Origin: Paenibacillus tyrphae | GTDB taxonomy: Bacteria > Bacillota > Bacilli > Paenibacillales > NBRC-103111 | Length of the DNA stretch: 64,000 nucleotides | Direction of reading: 5' to 3' | Assembly (NCBI RefSeq): GCF_024158745.1 | Contig: NZ_JAMZAW010000029.1 | Span: forward strand, 32,310-96,309 | Shown here: one piece after another, positions 24,588-34,795 of the stretch | Layout: every line of letters begins with the position of its first letter | Position numbering within the stretch: position 1 is the stretch's first letter | Notes under the pieces: generated by a model | What the model was told of the DNA's origin: nothing | What the model saw: the letters and a program-made list of their open reading frames with translations, nothing else | Database searches by the model: none | Translations under genes and position numbers: made by a program

Positions 24588-27500
24588 TTGTTCACAAAGA
24601 AACAATGGAAGAAACTCATTACAGCAGCCGTTATCTTCTTTGTTGGTTTATCCGTATTCATGTTTTTACGACCTGACTATATTATGGCCGCAATCAATTT
24701 TAAGACGTTTGAGCCAACGTCAATCTTAACAAATTATAGTGTACCACTAAATTCGGGTACTCAAATTATTGAGCGGGTTGATGTATATATGAGAGATGCC
24801 AATGGCACGGAAAGAAAGATAGAGGCAAATACTTTCGAAGTGTCTAATGATCAAATCGTGTTCAAAAATTTAAAGGGAGGAGTCCCCGTTAAACTATATG
24901 CTAAACAATATACGAATCCGGGTCACATTATTTGGCGTGATCCAAGCGGGCAATATTGGGACACGGAAGGGGAGCGGACAAAGCACTATCAATTTCCGGG
25001 AAGTTGCAGTGGTTCACCGGATCCGATTCCTTCTCCTTGTCCTGGGCTGTTTCCGAGCGATGCAACAATCTATCCACCGGATGGAAAGACTTTCCCAGGA
25101 CAGTATGTTCTTTTTGACGAACCGGACTTGAGAAAATGGGACGGTTCCGCTGTAACAACAGCTTATAAAATTGCTCCGCCAGATGAGTTTTATTTTAATG
25201 TGAATATAGAGGGAGAACCCGTATCTCCAGAACTAATTGACCCTAAAAGTATTACGATTACTAAGGCAGTGGCAAGATCCGAAGAGTTCAAGATCGAAGA
25301 TATCGGTAAAAAAATAGATGGCTTTGGATACATGAAAATTTCAAAGCCCTTTACTTCATCTTACAATAAACTTGATCGAGACTATATTCTCTGGCCAGAA
25401 GATGAAAGTGATCAGAATTATTGGAAGCATCAGCAAGGCCGAAATTATAAAATGGACGCGGACACGTTCTGGAACGCAACAACATACAAATTCGAAGGGC
25501 GCATAGAAGTGTTCTACAAAGCGCCGACCTTTCCCGACCTGATCCCTATCGATCTCAAATCGAACGGGCCGGTCAAAATCGGCGAACCGACGACGTTCAC
25601 CTACACGTTCCGTAATGTGGGAGAGCCGATCAAGAACAAAACCTTCTCGATCCTGATCCAGAACCGTTCCAACGGCAAAACGATTCACAAGGCATCTTTT
25701 GCTAACGCCGAGCAAAACGTGGATATAACCGGAACGTTTCAATATACGGTGACGGACCCAGGGAAGCTATTGACCGGATTTTATGTCGATTCGGACAATA
25801 CGATCGATGAAGGTACGACAGGCGGGGAAGACAACAACTATAAGCCGTTTGATTTTCCGGTCGATATCGGCATCGACGGCGATTTTCGAATAAGGCCCGG
25901 ACCGACGATCAAAATTCGGGATAATTTCGAGCTGGAGCCTGTTGATTTTAAAATCCCGAAAGGCTGCACCTATTTCGGTCATCAATATCGGTTCAACTAT
26001 AACGGCCAGACATGGTCGACGAATCGGGTGAAAGGGCAATCGCAGAACAGTTCATTCCCCTATCCGAACGGGAGACCGTTTTATTTTGGAGAAGGCAGCA
26101 ACTACATAAGTCTGAAAATTCAAACTTCTTGTGGTGAAACGGACTGGATTAAGGAAAAACCGTTAACGGTTCTCCCCGATCCGAACAATAAACCGCCCTA
26201 TTTTCAGGCTGGCTGGTTTTACGATCAAGACCGGAACGGGATCTATCCGCCGAAATATTTTTTGGTGGGCGACATGGTGAATGTCCGCGTTATTCATAAC
26301 CAGTACACAGACCCGAAGTCGCCTTCAGACCCGGACAACGATCCAATCCAATGGAAATGGGATTTCGATTCCGGTACGCACCCTTGGATTCAAAAAATAG
26401 CGAAGCAGTTGCACGAAGATTGGGGCAAGACGCTCGACGCCGAAGGCTATTATCATATCAAAGCGGATACGCCCGGAACCTTCTCCGTGAAGGCTACGGC
26501 GGATGACGGGCGCGGCGGGACGCGAACGGAAAACGTGTCCTTGACCGTGATGGAACCGAATCCGATCCCGATCTGCACCGCGCCCGCGGAAATCAAGGAA
26601 AATCGTCCCGTCCCTCCCGGAGCGATCCATGCGGATAAAAGCTGGAGCCCGGCGAGACGATCCATCGACCACTCAAAGGACTTGTGGGTCAACAAGCTCG
26701 ATAAGTACTATAACGGCACCTTGCAGGACGTTACAGCGACCGTCACACTGGCAAAAGTCGTGGACAGCTCGGGCATGGCATCGACCGGCTACAGCACGTG
26801 CAACATTACCGTGCACCCGGACTTGCCTCCCATCGGCAAAATCGTTGTACCGCCGCTCGGTATCCGGAATCAGCCGGTTACCATCCGGAATCAATCGTAC
26901 TCGCCGGACGGCGATCAGATCGTTTCTGTCAAATGGCGGTTCAAATACGACGCGGCAAACAACGGTTTTCAGGACGATCCTTGGCTGGATATCCTTGGGA
27001 CAGACAGCAGAGTTGTCTCCTTCGATAACAACACGCTTGTATTTAAAACCGACATGGTCGGTAAATATCTGTTCGATGTTCAAGTGACGGAGGACTACGG
27101 GAAAAGCGCTCTGGCATCCGATACGCAACCGGATGCGCCGCGTACGATGGATATCGTCAACAATGCGCCGCACGTTTCCTTTGCCATCGAAGGACAGAAC
27201 GATCAGCCGGGAATGAATCCGCCTATTATGTTTAACGCCAATACAATCGTAAACTCGTGGGCTCTGTTCGATACGAACACGAATAACCGGATCAATAACT
27301 ATGTTTACCGGTGGGCTGCCGAGGGCAACGCCGTCCTGCGGGCGGGCTTGGGAAGAGAAATGGAGCGTCAGGAAAGCATCATCAAGCGAGATAGTCCGCC
27401 TCAAGGGCCTACCAACGTCTTCGGAACGTTCCTATGGCCGGACCTCGGGTTCGGCGCAAACTTTGTCAGCTCGTATAAAGGTACGGTTTATCAGTGGGTG

Positions 27501-30500
27501 AACGGCAGATCCACGCTGAACAGTACCCCCATCTTAGTCCCATCAACGATCTGGGATCCGGATGCGAGGACGTTTGTACCCGGATATGCTCCGGCGAAGT
27601 TCAATTCGCTCGTACGTACAAACAAAACGTATCTTTATTTTGACGAGGGCTCAAAGCTGTATGCCTTTAATAAAAAGAAGCTGCCGCAGTACAGTAGAAA
27701 ATGGAACAATGCAGCTAACAACCTGTTTCATTTATGGGATCGAGACCCATATGATTTTATCCTCGCGCCGGACAAGTATACTGTCGCCGTTCCGTTCCGT
27801 GATTCTCCGAATGGGCCGACCTATATGAAAGAGGTATACTTGCCGAGTGAGTACCAAGGTTCTGTGAAGTACGAGGTCGCAGGCGGAATCATCTACAAGG
27901 TTTCGAACATCAGAATGTATGATTATTTCACCACTTGCCGTAACGACGATGGTTCGAACAGCTGGACGTGCGGCGTCGGCAAGGCCAACAACTCCTTTAT
28001 GATCGAGGCATACGATGCGTATACCGGTAAGCTGATTTCGAGCAATAAAGACAATCCGCTCAAGAGTGGCTGGGAAGTGCTCGGGATTTCGGTTGACGAA
28101 AAGGAGTATACAGGGCGGAAGACGTTCTCGCTGATGACCAAAGGCGAAAGCTTGGTCATCGTATATCAAAAAGGCTTTGATCAACCGCGCGAGATTGGAT
28201 TTATCGAGATTAATCCACAGCTCCAGGAAGTCAGAAGAGGCGGACAATCGTTCCCGGACAGCACCATTAAATATCAAAGAAAATATTATAATACGATGCT
28301 GGGGCGCCCGGTTCCTGAGCAGTATGTCGAAAACTATCAATGCAGATACAGCGATCTAAACGGCTTATGGAAAGGGCCGGACGGGGAGTTTTATACCTAC
28401 ATCAAACGCTCCTGCGACCGGGACGACGGATACATTAAAATCGACAGAAGATATAACGAGGACGCCCCGATCGGCGTTTATCTGCTGCGCATCAATAACG
28501 ACTTGAGCATGGGATGGACCGCCAGATTGGCAGGTATGGACTGGTTCTACCCTTCCAACACGTCAATGGGTGGAGAAATGCTTTACAACAATTTTACGGC
28601 GCTCGTTGTAAATCCATATAACCGGACCTTGCTGACCCGCAGTTACACGAATATGGATCTTATGAACGGTCGTGGTGACCACCATAGCTTCGGACAATAC
28701 GTGAATATGGACACCGGCGCGGTATCGGACGGACCTGTTCCATACAACTATCCGTACACAGTTGGCGTAACCACTGGTGGCGGATTCAATGACGGAGGAG
28801 GAGGTTGCTCCTGGGCGACGGATGGAAAGTGCAGCCGTTTCAATGTTCATGAGGGCGAATTATTGAATGAAGCGTCCAATGAACAAGAGCGGGGAGACAA
28901 CTACTTAGGCGGATTTTATGTAGGGGACGGCCTGTTTTTGGGGATGTACAATACGGTAAAAAGACAAACGGGCAACGGCTATTACTTCACGGAAACCGAT
29001 AAGTACATGTATCTCGAAAGCGGTCCTTTGGATCAAGATCCGGTACTACGGAAAGGGTTTGTTCTCGGTCAGTTCGTTTCGCCGGACAGCTATCGTGATA
29101 CAGACGTTACGTTCCGAATGAAAATGACAAGTCCGAACGAGGATACGAGCTTAAGCGGCTTTTCGTTCCGGATGCTCGACCCGACCAACCGATACAGTCT
29201 GGAAACGGACGGCTCCACGCTCTATCTAAGTCGTTACGTTGGCGGCAGCCGAACCGTGCTGCGCAGCCAGACGTGGCCGTTCGATAACATGGACAATTTG
29301 TTCAAGATCAGCTTATCGGGCGATACAATTCAAGTATTCATGAATGGCGTACCGGTGTTTGATGTGCAGGATACCACATTCACGGATGGAAAAATGGGAC
29401 CTTTCACGGACAAGTCGTTTGTCACATTCACGGCCATTTCCGTTAAGCAGAATCAGGATCACCGGGATTGGATGTCCGACTACGCCATATGGGAGAACGG
29501 TTCGGCTTCGGCCAACGTGCGGTATAAAAGCATTTTGTTCGAAGATCCGGAAAACGATCCGATGGCCGGCAACTTCCGCTGGGGGGTCACGCATACGCCG
29601 AAGTTCTTAAACAATCAGGGACTGTCCGCGCTGAACGGGAAGACGTTCGACGCTCCGCAGCAAACCTTTGATGCAGTTGGGGTATACATGCTCACGCTAA
29701 GGGCGCAGGACGATCCGAATCGGAACTATTTATGGGCAAGCATGGTCTTCGATCAGTATCGCAAATGGTCCAATACGTTCCAGAAAAAATTGACCGTTCA
29801 CCGCAGACCAGTTGCGCAGTTCACGCTCTCGGAAAACGGAGACGGCACGGTCACCTGGAATGATACGTCCTACGATCCGGACCGTTTCGATCCGAATCGG
29901 GCGGCATGGGACCCGGCACGCTGCAGCGCACCCGATGTGACGGGCTACGATTATTGCAGCATGCGCGGGATCGTTTCCCGGGAGTACGGCTATGTCGACC
30001 CCGACGGTAATTTTGTCGCTGAAAAGCTGACGAGGCCGAAAAAGCCAGGACTTTATACCGCGTATTTACAGGTCATTGACGAGTACGGGGCAAAGTCTTA
30101 CCCCGCGACCGCTTCGATCCAGCTCAAAGGCAACGTCCCTGTAATTCCAAAACCGACGGTACAGCTAACGTATCCGACCGGGACGCGAGACAATCCGACA
30201 TTGGAACACGGAACGAGACCGCCGATCCATTGGAGGCAGGATGACCCGGCGGGCCATTCGTTTACGGGGTACGAGGTTCAAATTATAGACTCGCACGGAA
30301 GTCTCGTCATCAGCAGCGGGGAAACAAGCCAGAATGCGCCGCCGCATAGTTCGGCTTCGTGGCAAGTGACGACGGATTTGATCCGCGGCGAGCTGTATCA
30401 AGTACGGGTGCGCGCGCAAAATCCGTACTATTGGACGGATTGGTCCAATATCGGATGGATGGTCATCAATTCGGCGCCCAGAGTTGTCATTACGAATCCG

Positions 30501-31841
30501 AACGGACCTGACGCCTATAACCCGACGCTTATTCTGGATAACAAACGACCGGCGATTGCTTGGGCTCAATCGGACGGCCAGAAGAACTACTATGCGAAAA
30601 TGTACATCGAAATTTTGAACGAGACCGGCGGCATGGTCTACAACACCGGATGGAATGCGTATCAGAATACCACGGCAACAACGAACAGCTTCCAAGTGCC
30701 GACAGACCTGCCGACAGGCGTTCCTTTGCAAGTACGGATGAAAGTCACCGACGACGATCCGAACCTATGGTCCGAATGGAGCAACACCGTATGGTTCTAC
30801 ATCAACATGACGCCGACTGTGACGATGAATGTTCCTTCCGGAACGCAGGCGAATCCGACGCCGATGAGCCCGACGCCGACCGTTTCGTTCACGCAAAGCG
30901 ATCCGGATCCGAATACGACGTTCACGAAATATCAAGTCCAATTCATCAACGAAGCGGGAAATACCGTGCTCTATGATACGGGAGAACAAGGGCAGCATCT
31001 TCAAGGGCAAGTGTCCGTACAAAACGCCTCCGTTCCTAAGGATCATCCGCTGCCGGCAGGAGCGAAAGTTCAGGTTCGAGCGCGCGCTTTTGACGGATTC
31101 GTATGGTCGGCATGGTCTGCGCCAACTTGGCTGCTGACTAACCGCCCTCCGACGGGAAACATTACGTTTGTTACGCCGATTTACGAGCACGACACGCCCG
31201 TGTTCACCGTTTCGGTCTCCGATCCGGACGGCGATGCGATCGACGTCACGGTAGAAAGCAGCTTGAACGGCGGCGCGTTCGGAATCATTCAGCAATGGAG
31301 CGGCGTTCCGTCCGGCCAAAGCAAAGCGTTCACCTACGGGCCACTGCCTCAAGGAATTTACACCTTGCGGCTATCCCTCAGCGACGGCAAGGGCGGAACG
31401 TTTAACCAGACCTATTCGTTCGTCGTACTGCCTTTGTCGATTAAAGGCTATGTCACGCATACGCCGGAGTGGGAAAGCTACCGGCTGTTGTGGAACGAGA
31501 AGCACCCGGGCGCTCCTCGGGCGGCCGACGTCTTTTGGGCCGGGGAGGCGTTCGAGCTGTCAGCGACGGTGACCGATACCGGCACCAGCGCAACCAAGCC
31601 GCAGTCGGTCGATGCGACGCTTCTGGAAACCGGCGAGCAAGTCAAACTTGACTCCTCCGACCGCATTCGATTCAGCGGGCAACTGGTCAATCCCGATCAT
31701 GCCCAATCGCTGCGCAGCGGCCAAACCTACACCTTCCGGTTCCGCGTACATTGGAGCAACGGATTGGTTCAGACCGACGATGTGCCGGTCAAAATTCAAG
31801 GCAGCATGTATGATGTGATCGTCAATCAGATCCGGCATTAA
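24588..31841 (+). CDS. Giant multidomain surface protein (2417 aa)
   Basis: Extracytoplasmic protein with an N-terminal membrane or signal helix (about residues 10-30). TTG start at 24588, with AGGGGAGAGG upstream. Segments in order: unknown N-terminal region; a CARDB-like beta-sandwich (about 310-425); PKD-like folds (about 540-660 and onward); a long middle region with beta-propeller-like wording such as AYDAYTGKL (about 940-1480); a concanavalin/laminin-G-like domain (about 1500-1620, VTFRMKM...FMNGVPVFDV); another PKD-like part; three fibronectin-III-like repeats of about 110 residues (about 1853-2180), each ending in W(T/S)(D/E/A)WSN-type strands; and further Ig-like domains. There is no SLH, LPXTG or C-terminal helix, so attachment must use the N-terminus or the upstream SLH lipoprotein. 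The role is unknown; adhesion or glycan binding is plausible. The first 900 bases are clearly AT-richer than the rest. Confidence 0.85.
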   Translation: MFTKKQWKKLITAAVIFFVGLSVFMFLRPDYIMAAINFKTFEPTSILTNYSVPLNSGTQIIERVDVYMRDANGTERKIEANTFEVSNDQIVFKNLKGGVPVKLYAKQYTNPGHIIWRDPSGQYWDTEGERTKHYQFPGSCSGSPDPIPSPCPGLFPSDATIYPPDGKTFPGQYVLFDEPDLRKWDGSAVTTAYKIAPPDEFYFNVNIEGEPVSPELIDPKSITITKAVARSEEFKIEDIGKKIDGFGYMKISKPFTSSYNKLDRDYILWPEDESDQNYWKHQQGRNYKMDADTFWNATTYKFEGRIEVFYKAPTFPDLIPIDLKSNGPVKIGEPTTFTYTFRNVGEPIKNKTFSILIQNRSNGKTIHKASFANAEQNVDITGTFQYTVTDPGKLLTGFYVDSDNTIDEGTTGGEDNNYKPFDFPVDIGIDGDFRIRPGPTIKIRDNFELEPVDFKIPKGCTYFGHQYRFNYNGQTWSTNRVKGQSQNSSFPYPNGRPFYFGEGSNYISLKIQTSCGETDWIKEKPLTVLPDPNNKPPYFQAGWFYDQDRNGIYPPKYFLVGDMVNVRVIHNQYTDPKSPSDPDNDPIQWKWDFDSGTHPWIQKIAKQLHEDWGKTLDAEGYYHIKADTPGTFSVKATADDGRGGTRTENVSLTVMEPNPIPICTAPAEIKENRPVPPGAIHADKSWSPARRSIDHSKDLWVNKLDKYYNGTLQDVTATVTLAKVVDSSGMASTGYSTCNITVHPDLPPIGKIVVPPLGIRNQPVTIRNQSYSPDGDQIVSVKWRFKYDAANNGFQDDPWLDILGTDSRVVSFDNNTLVFKTDMVGKYLFDVQVTEDYGKSALASDTQPDAPRTMDIVNNAPHVSFAIEGQNDQPGMNPPIMFNANTIVNSWALFDTNTNNRINNYVYRWAAEGNAVLRAGLGREMERQESIIKRDSPPQGPTNVFGTFLWPDLGFGANFVSSYKGTVYQWVNGRSTLNSTPILVPSTIWDPDARTFVPGYAPAKFNSLVRTNKTYLYFDEGSKLYAFNKKKLPQYSRKWNNAANNLFHLWDRDPYDFILAPDKYTVAVPFRDSPNGPTYMKEVYLPSEYQGSVKYEVAGGIIYKVSNIRMYDYFTTCRNDDGSNSWTCGVGKANNSFMIEAYDAYTGKLISSNKDNPLKSGWEVLGISVDEKEYTGRKTFSLMTKGESLVIVYQKGFDQPREIGFIEINPQLQEVRRGGQSFPDSTIKYQRKYYNTMLGRPVPEQYVENYQCRYSDLNGLWKGPDGEFYTYIKRSCDRDDGYIKIDRRYNEDAPIGVYLLRINNDLSMGWTARLAGMDWFYPSNTSMGGEMLYNNFTALVVNPYNRTLLTRSYTNMDLMNGRGDHHSFGQYVNMDTGAVSDGPVPYNYPYTVGVTTGGGFNDGGGGCSWATDGKCSRFNVHEGELLNEASNEQERGDNYLGGFYVGDGLFLGMYNTVKRQTGNGYYFTETDKYMYLESGPLDQDPVLRKGFVLGQFVSPDSYRDTDVTFRMKMTSPNEDTSLSGFSFRMLDPTNRYSLETDGSTLYLSRYVGGSRTVLRSQTWPFDNMDNLFKISLSGDTIQVFMNGVPVFDVQDTTFTDGKMGPFTDKSFVTFTAISVKQNQDHRDWMSDYAIWENGSASANVRYKSILFEDPENDPMAGNFRWGVTHTPKFLNNQGLSALNGKTFDAPQQTFDAVGVYMLTLRAQDDPNRNYLWASMVFDQYRKWSNTFQKKLTVHRRPVAQFTLSENGDGTVTWNDTSYDPDRFDPNRAAWDPARCSAPDVTGYDYCSMRGIVSREYGYVDPDGNFVAEKLTRPKKPGLYTAYLQVIDEYGAKSYPATASIQLKGNVPVIPKPTVQLTYPTGTRDNPTLEHGTRPPIHWRQDDPAGHSFTGYEVQIIDSHGSLVISSGETSQNAPPHSSASWQVTTDLIRGELYQVRVRAQNPYYWTDWSNIGWMVINSAPRVVITNPNGPDAYNPTLILDNKRPAIAWAQSDGQKNYYAKMYIEILNETGGMVYNTGWNAYQNTTATTNSFQVPTDLPTGVPLQVRMKVTDDDPNLWSEWSNTVWFYINMTPTVTMNVPSGTQANPTPMSPTPTVSFTQSDPDPNTTFTKYQVQFINEAGNTVLYDTGEQGQHLQGQVSVQNASVPKDHPLPAGAKVQVRARAFDGFVWSAWSAPTWLLTNRPPTGNITFVTPIYEHDTPVFTVSVSDPDGDAIDVTVESSLNGGAFGIIQQWSGVPSGQSKAFTYGPLPQGIYTLRLSLSDGKGGTFNQTYSFVVLPLSIKGYVTHTPEWESYRLLWNEKHPGAPRAADVFWAGEAFELSATVTDTGTSATKPQSVDATLLETGEQVKLDSSDRIRFSGQLVNPDHAQSLRSGQTYTFRFRVHWSNGLVQTDDVPVKIQGSMYDVIVNQIRH

Positions 31842-31976
31842 TAGTACGGGAGTTCTTCCGCTTGTCTCTAAAAATAAGCGTCAGTGCGAGAATTAGCGGC
31901 ACGTTATCCCGCCCGGTTTGACGATACGAATCTAAACATTTACAATTTAAGGTAGGCATGTCAACCAGTCTGCTGG

Positions 31977-32003
31977 AGACCCCCGACAGGGGGTCTTTCC
32001 TAT
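31977..32003 (+). terminator. Rho-independent terminator
   Basis: Perfect AGACCCCC / GGGGGTCT stem with a GACA loop followed by TTCCTATT, 135 bases after the giant gene and 44 before the nitroreductase start. Confidence 0.65.
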
Positions 32004-32046
32004 TCACTACATTCCATAACGATTCCATTCGGAGGTGCAACTATTC

Positions 32047-32781
32047 ATGAACGCCGTAATTGATTTGCTCCAAAGCCACCGCTCCATCCGCAAATTCAAG
32101 GACGTTCCGCTGCAGCCGGAGCACATCGACGCCATCGTCGCTTCCGCTCAAATGGCCTCGACTTCAAGCAACGTCCAAGCCTACAGCATCATTGCCGTGA
32201 CCGATCCGGAGAAAAAGCAGGAGCTGGCCCGGCTCGCCGGAAATCAAGCCTATGTCGAGCATTCCGGTCTGTTCCTTGTATTCTGCGCAGATTTGTACCG
32301 GCTCCGCGAAGCAACCGAGCTGAACGGCGAATCGTTCCATCAAAATACGGAAAGCTTCATCGTCGCCACCGTCGATGCAACGCTTGCTGCGCAAAATGCC
32401 GCCGTGGCCGCCGAATCACTCGGATTCGGGATCGTGTACATTGGCGGAATCCGCAACGCGCCAGAGGACGTCAGCCGGTTGCTCCAGCTGCCCGAGCTCG
32501 TCTATCCGGTGTTCGGCATGTGTATCGGCGTGCCCGATCAAGAGCCTTCGGCTCGCCCGCGGCTGCCGAAGCAGGCCGTTCTGCACTATAACGGCTATCA
32601 AGCGGACGATGTACGGCAGCAGATCGAAACATACGACGAAACGATACAGGAATATTACCGGACGAGAACCGGAGGCAAAACGGTGACCACATGGTCCAGA
32701 GGGATAGCGGACAAATTCCGGCAGCCGGTGCGTGCGCATATACGAAGCTTCTTGGAAGCCCGGGGCTTTAAGCTGGAATAG
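32047..32781 (+). CDS. NADPH-dependent nitroreductase/flavin reductase (NfsA/NfrA type)
   Basis: A 244-residue FMN-dependent oxidoreductase of the NfsA/NfrA branch. It starts with HRSIRKFKDVPL (FMN phosphate-binding Arg residues), has MASTSSNVQAYS (about residue 37-48), GFGIVYIGGIRN (about 125-136) and FGMCIGVPDQ, all typical of the family. The C-terminal arm with TTWSRGIADKF forms the NADPH site in relatives. Relatives reduce quinones, nitroaromatics or free flavin. ATG at 32047 has GGAGGTG upstream. It is convergent with alkD with only one base between the stops. Confidence 0.92.
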   Translation: MNAVIDLLQSHRSIRKFKDVPLQPEHIDAIVASAQMASTSSNVQAYSIIAVTDPEKKQELARLAGNQAYVEHSGLFLVFCADLYRLREATELNGESFHQNTESFIVATVDATLAAQNAAVAAESLGFGIVYIGGIRNAPEDVSRLLQLPELVYPVFGMCIGVPDQEPSARPRLPKQAVLHYNGYQADDVRQQIETYDETIQEYYRTRTGGKTVTTWSRGIADKFRQPVRAHIRSFLEARGFKLE

Positions 32782-32782
32782 G

Positions 32783-33478
32783 TTATTGCGGCTTTCGCCG
32801 ATCCACATATTTTAGCGCTTCACGGATACTAAGCGGCGATAGCGCGGTTTCGGCGACGAACCTGCGGACCGCCGCTTCGTCGGTCTTGGAATACTCCCGG
32901 AGCGCCCAGCCGATCGCCTTTCGGATGAAAAACTCCTTCGAGTCCGCGCATTGCCGGATCAGATCAAAAAGTAAAGCCGCATCCGTTCGCTTCTTGTAGC
33001 GAAGCTGGAACAATAGAGCCGTCCGCTGCAGCCACATCGAATCCGAAGCCATCCATCTCTGCGTACGGACCGGAATCAGCTCAGGAAACCGGGCGAACAA
33101 TTCTCCTACCGCATGTCCCGCCAATTCATCCACCGTATCCCACCACGATTTGGTCGTAATGAGCTCTTCCAAAAGCTCGATTCGGGAGACATCCGCAGTC
33201 TTGCCTCTTTTCCCGAGCAGCGTTAGCGCCGCATACTGGAATTCGCGTTCCGGCTGCGCCCACAATTCCCGGACCGTTTGTTCCAATTCCCCGATTTCCG
33301 GTACGCCGTGCTCTTGAAGAAACTGCCGGACAAGCGCTGTACGTTCAGGCGATTTGATCCCCAGAAAAGTGAATTGATCGCGCATATATGCCTGCATCGG
33401 ACCTGCCAATTCCGGGTTCGCATGGGATCGCAGATGGGCTTGCAAACGTTCGGCATAATCGGAAGTAACGTAAGCCAA
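32783..33478 (-). CDS. alkD: DNA alkylation repair protein AlkD family
   Basis: A 231-residue all-helical HEAT-repeat DNA glycosylase of the AlkC/AlkD superfamily, which removes N3- and N7-alkylated purines. Family motifs are FLGIKSPERTALVRQFL near residue 37, TKSWWDTVDELAGH (about 108-121, DNA-contacting Trp and catalytic Asp) and EFFIRKAIGWALREYSKTD (about 182-200). These segments are intact. GGAGG precedes ATG at 33478. The gene stands alone; no ada or alkA lies nearby. Confidence 0.92.
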   Translation of the reverse strand: MAYVTSDYAERLQAHLRSHANPELAGPMQAYMRDQFTFLGIKSPERTALVRQFLQEHGVPEIGELEQTVRELWAQPEREFQYAALTLLGKRGKTADVSRIELLEELITTKSWWDTVDELAGHAVGELFARFPELIPVRTQRWMASDSMWLQRTALLFQLRYKKRTDAALLFDLIRQCADSKEFFIRKAIGWALREYSKTDEAAVRRFVAETALSPLSIREALKYVDRRKPQ

Positions 33479-33608
33479 GAAAACAACCTCCAGTATCGTT
33501 ATTTTTCTTCACTTTACAAAAAAGCGGACAGTCAAGCAACCAAGGATGTGGTAAACTCTCACAGCCGGTTATACAATAAAACTAACCTGACTACGGGAGG
33601 AAAATCGT

Positions 33609-34043
33609 TTGGAAACCCAACAGTACGCCAATCACCGCAAATTTGATCCGCTGTTCCATTTCGTGCTTCTTTGGCTGACTTTAATCGTTCTCGTCGGTGC
33701 AGTAGTTTATGCCGTCCGTTCCCTGATAGTGGGAGAAGGCGTGTCCGCCGCACTACTCCTGCTCGGGCTGAGCGTCATCGCCGCCATCTTGGTCATGCTG
33801 GTGCGGACATATGCGCTCAAAGCTCAAGACCGGGCCATCCGGGCGGAAGAGCTGCTCCGGCACTTTATCCTGACCGGCAAGCCCATGGATCCCCGATTAT
33901 CGCTGAGGCAAATCATCGCTTTGCGATTCGCCGGCGATCAGGAATACCCGGAGCTGTGCCGCAAAGCGGCAGAAGAAAACATGCGGCCCGAGGACATTAA
34001 GAAAGCGATCCGGACTTGGCGGGCGGATCATCACCGGCTGTAA
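33609..34043 (+). CDS. DUF6526 family membrane protein
   Basis: A 144-residue protein with two transmembrane helices (about residues 17-37 and 46-66) after an N-terminal NHRKFDPLFHF motif typical of the DUF6526 family of Firmicutes. The C-terminal half is cytoplasmic, helical and charged. The function is unknown. The start is TTG at 33609, with a strong GGGAGG site seven to eight bases upstream; no better ATG exists. It is monocistronic. Confidence 0.75.
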   Translation: METQQYANHRKFDPLFHFVLLWLTLIVLVGAVVYAVRSLIVGEGVSAALLLLGLSVIAAILVMLVRTYALKAQDRAIRAEELLRHFILTGKPMDPRLSLRQIIALRFAGDQEYPELCRKAAEENMRPEDIKKAIRTWRADHHRL

Positions 34044-34092
34044 TATCCTTGCTGTGAACCTGCCGCTGTATACACCATACGCTATATGCGCC

Positions 34093-34285
34093 TAATAGAG
34101 GAACTGTAATGAGCTATAGGCTTCACCCGACGTCTTAGGCAATCAATAAAGGAACTGCGATGTGCTATTACTCCTTTTCGGGGCACTATGAACTATTTTC
34201 GACACCAATAACGAACGCATGTTCCTCTAAATTTGTCCAGAGGCCACGAGCCCCTCGATTAGCGCATCGGAGTTCCTCTATTCGC
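34093..34285. repeat. Cluster of four AATAGAGGAACT-type repeats
   Basis: Two plus-strand copies (34093..34119 and 34144..34171) and two minus-strand copies (34203..34233 and 34256..34285) share AATARAGGAACT, three variable bases, ATG and GCTAWT. The first, second and fourth units match almost throughout; the third is degenerate. The inward-facing arrangement allows pairing between copies. No gene is present in 34044..34288. Confidence 0.6.
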
Positions 34286-34288
34286 TCC

Positions 34289-34465
34289 TCAAACCAATGG
34301 GGCCGATGATCCGCCGCCATCCAGCGTCACAACGCCGCAACGCCTGCCGGGAAACACTTTTCGGAGAAAATCGCCGTCTTTGGGATCAGTCCGCGCGGCC
34401 TTCGGGCCCGCTTCTTCATCCGTGGATACGAATAGGAAAACCTCCTGCGGATTAACCGCTATCAT
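34289..34465 (-). pseudogene. Decayed reading frame next to the sigma-factor remnant
   Basis: A 58-codon frame (MIAVNPQEVFLFVSTDE...) with coding-like composition. It is in the same reading frame as the sigma-factor fragment upstream but separated from it by stops. It may be the tail of a partner gene, for instance an anti-sigma factor, left by a deletion. I do not recognise the domain, and the ribosome site is poor. Confidence 0.3.
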
Positions 34466-34522
34466 GCGGCTCCGTGTCGTGTACCCCGAGGAGCGCAGCA
34501 GATAAAGACCGGAGCATCACAC

Positions 34523-34693
34523 TTAAAAAGAAAACACGCCAAATGACATAGGACTCGCCCCCATTCCCCGAAGGAGACCGTAAATTTTCTGTTTATAACG
34601 ATCGACCAGAAAGCAAAATTCTTGCTTGCTTCCCGCCACAATCCGATGAATAAGCTCTCGTTCCGACTCCTGCCGGATATCGCGTTCCTCCAC
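34523..34693 (-). pseudogene. Truncated ECF sigma factor (N-terminal fragment)
   Basis: GTG at 34693 with a perfect AGGAGG eight bases upstream opens a 56-codon frame. Its middle (ELIHRIVAGSKQEFCFLVDR, then YKQKIYGLLRGMG) is the start of region 2 of extracytoplasmic-function sigma factors. The frame then leaves the family and stops at TAA. Region 2.3 onward and region 4 are missing, so it cannot act as a sigma factor. It is divergent from the D,D-carboxypeptidase gene and retains an ECF-like promoter. Confidence 0.65.
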
Positions 34694-34722
34694 AACTCGG
34701 TCCTCCTAGCGTTCTATACTGT

Positions 34723-34752
34723 ATAGACGACGAATCGGAATCCGATCTCTCA
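34723..34752 (-). promoter_or_regulatory. ECF-type promoter of the sigma-factor remnant
   Basis: On the minus strand TGAGAG, 17 bases and CGTCTA, close to the TGAAAC-N16/17-CGTC pattern of ECF sigma promoters. It shares CGTCGTCTAT (34723..34732) with the divergent promoter at 34796..34823. Confidence 0.45.
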
Positions 34753-34795
34753 CCTTAGGGAATATTTTTACAGGAAGCGGATGGGAGAAAAATTA

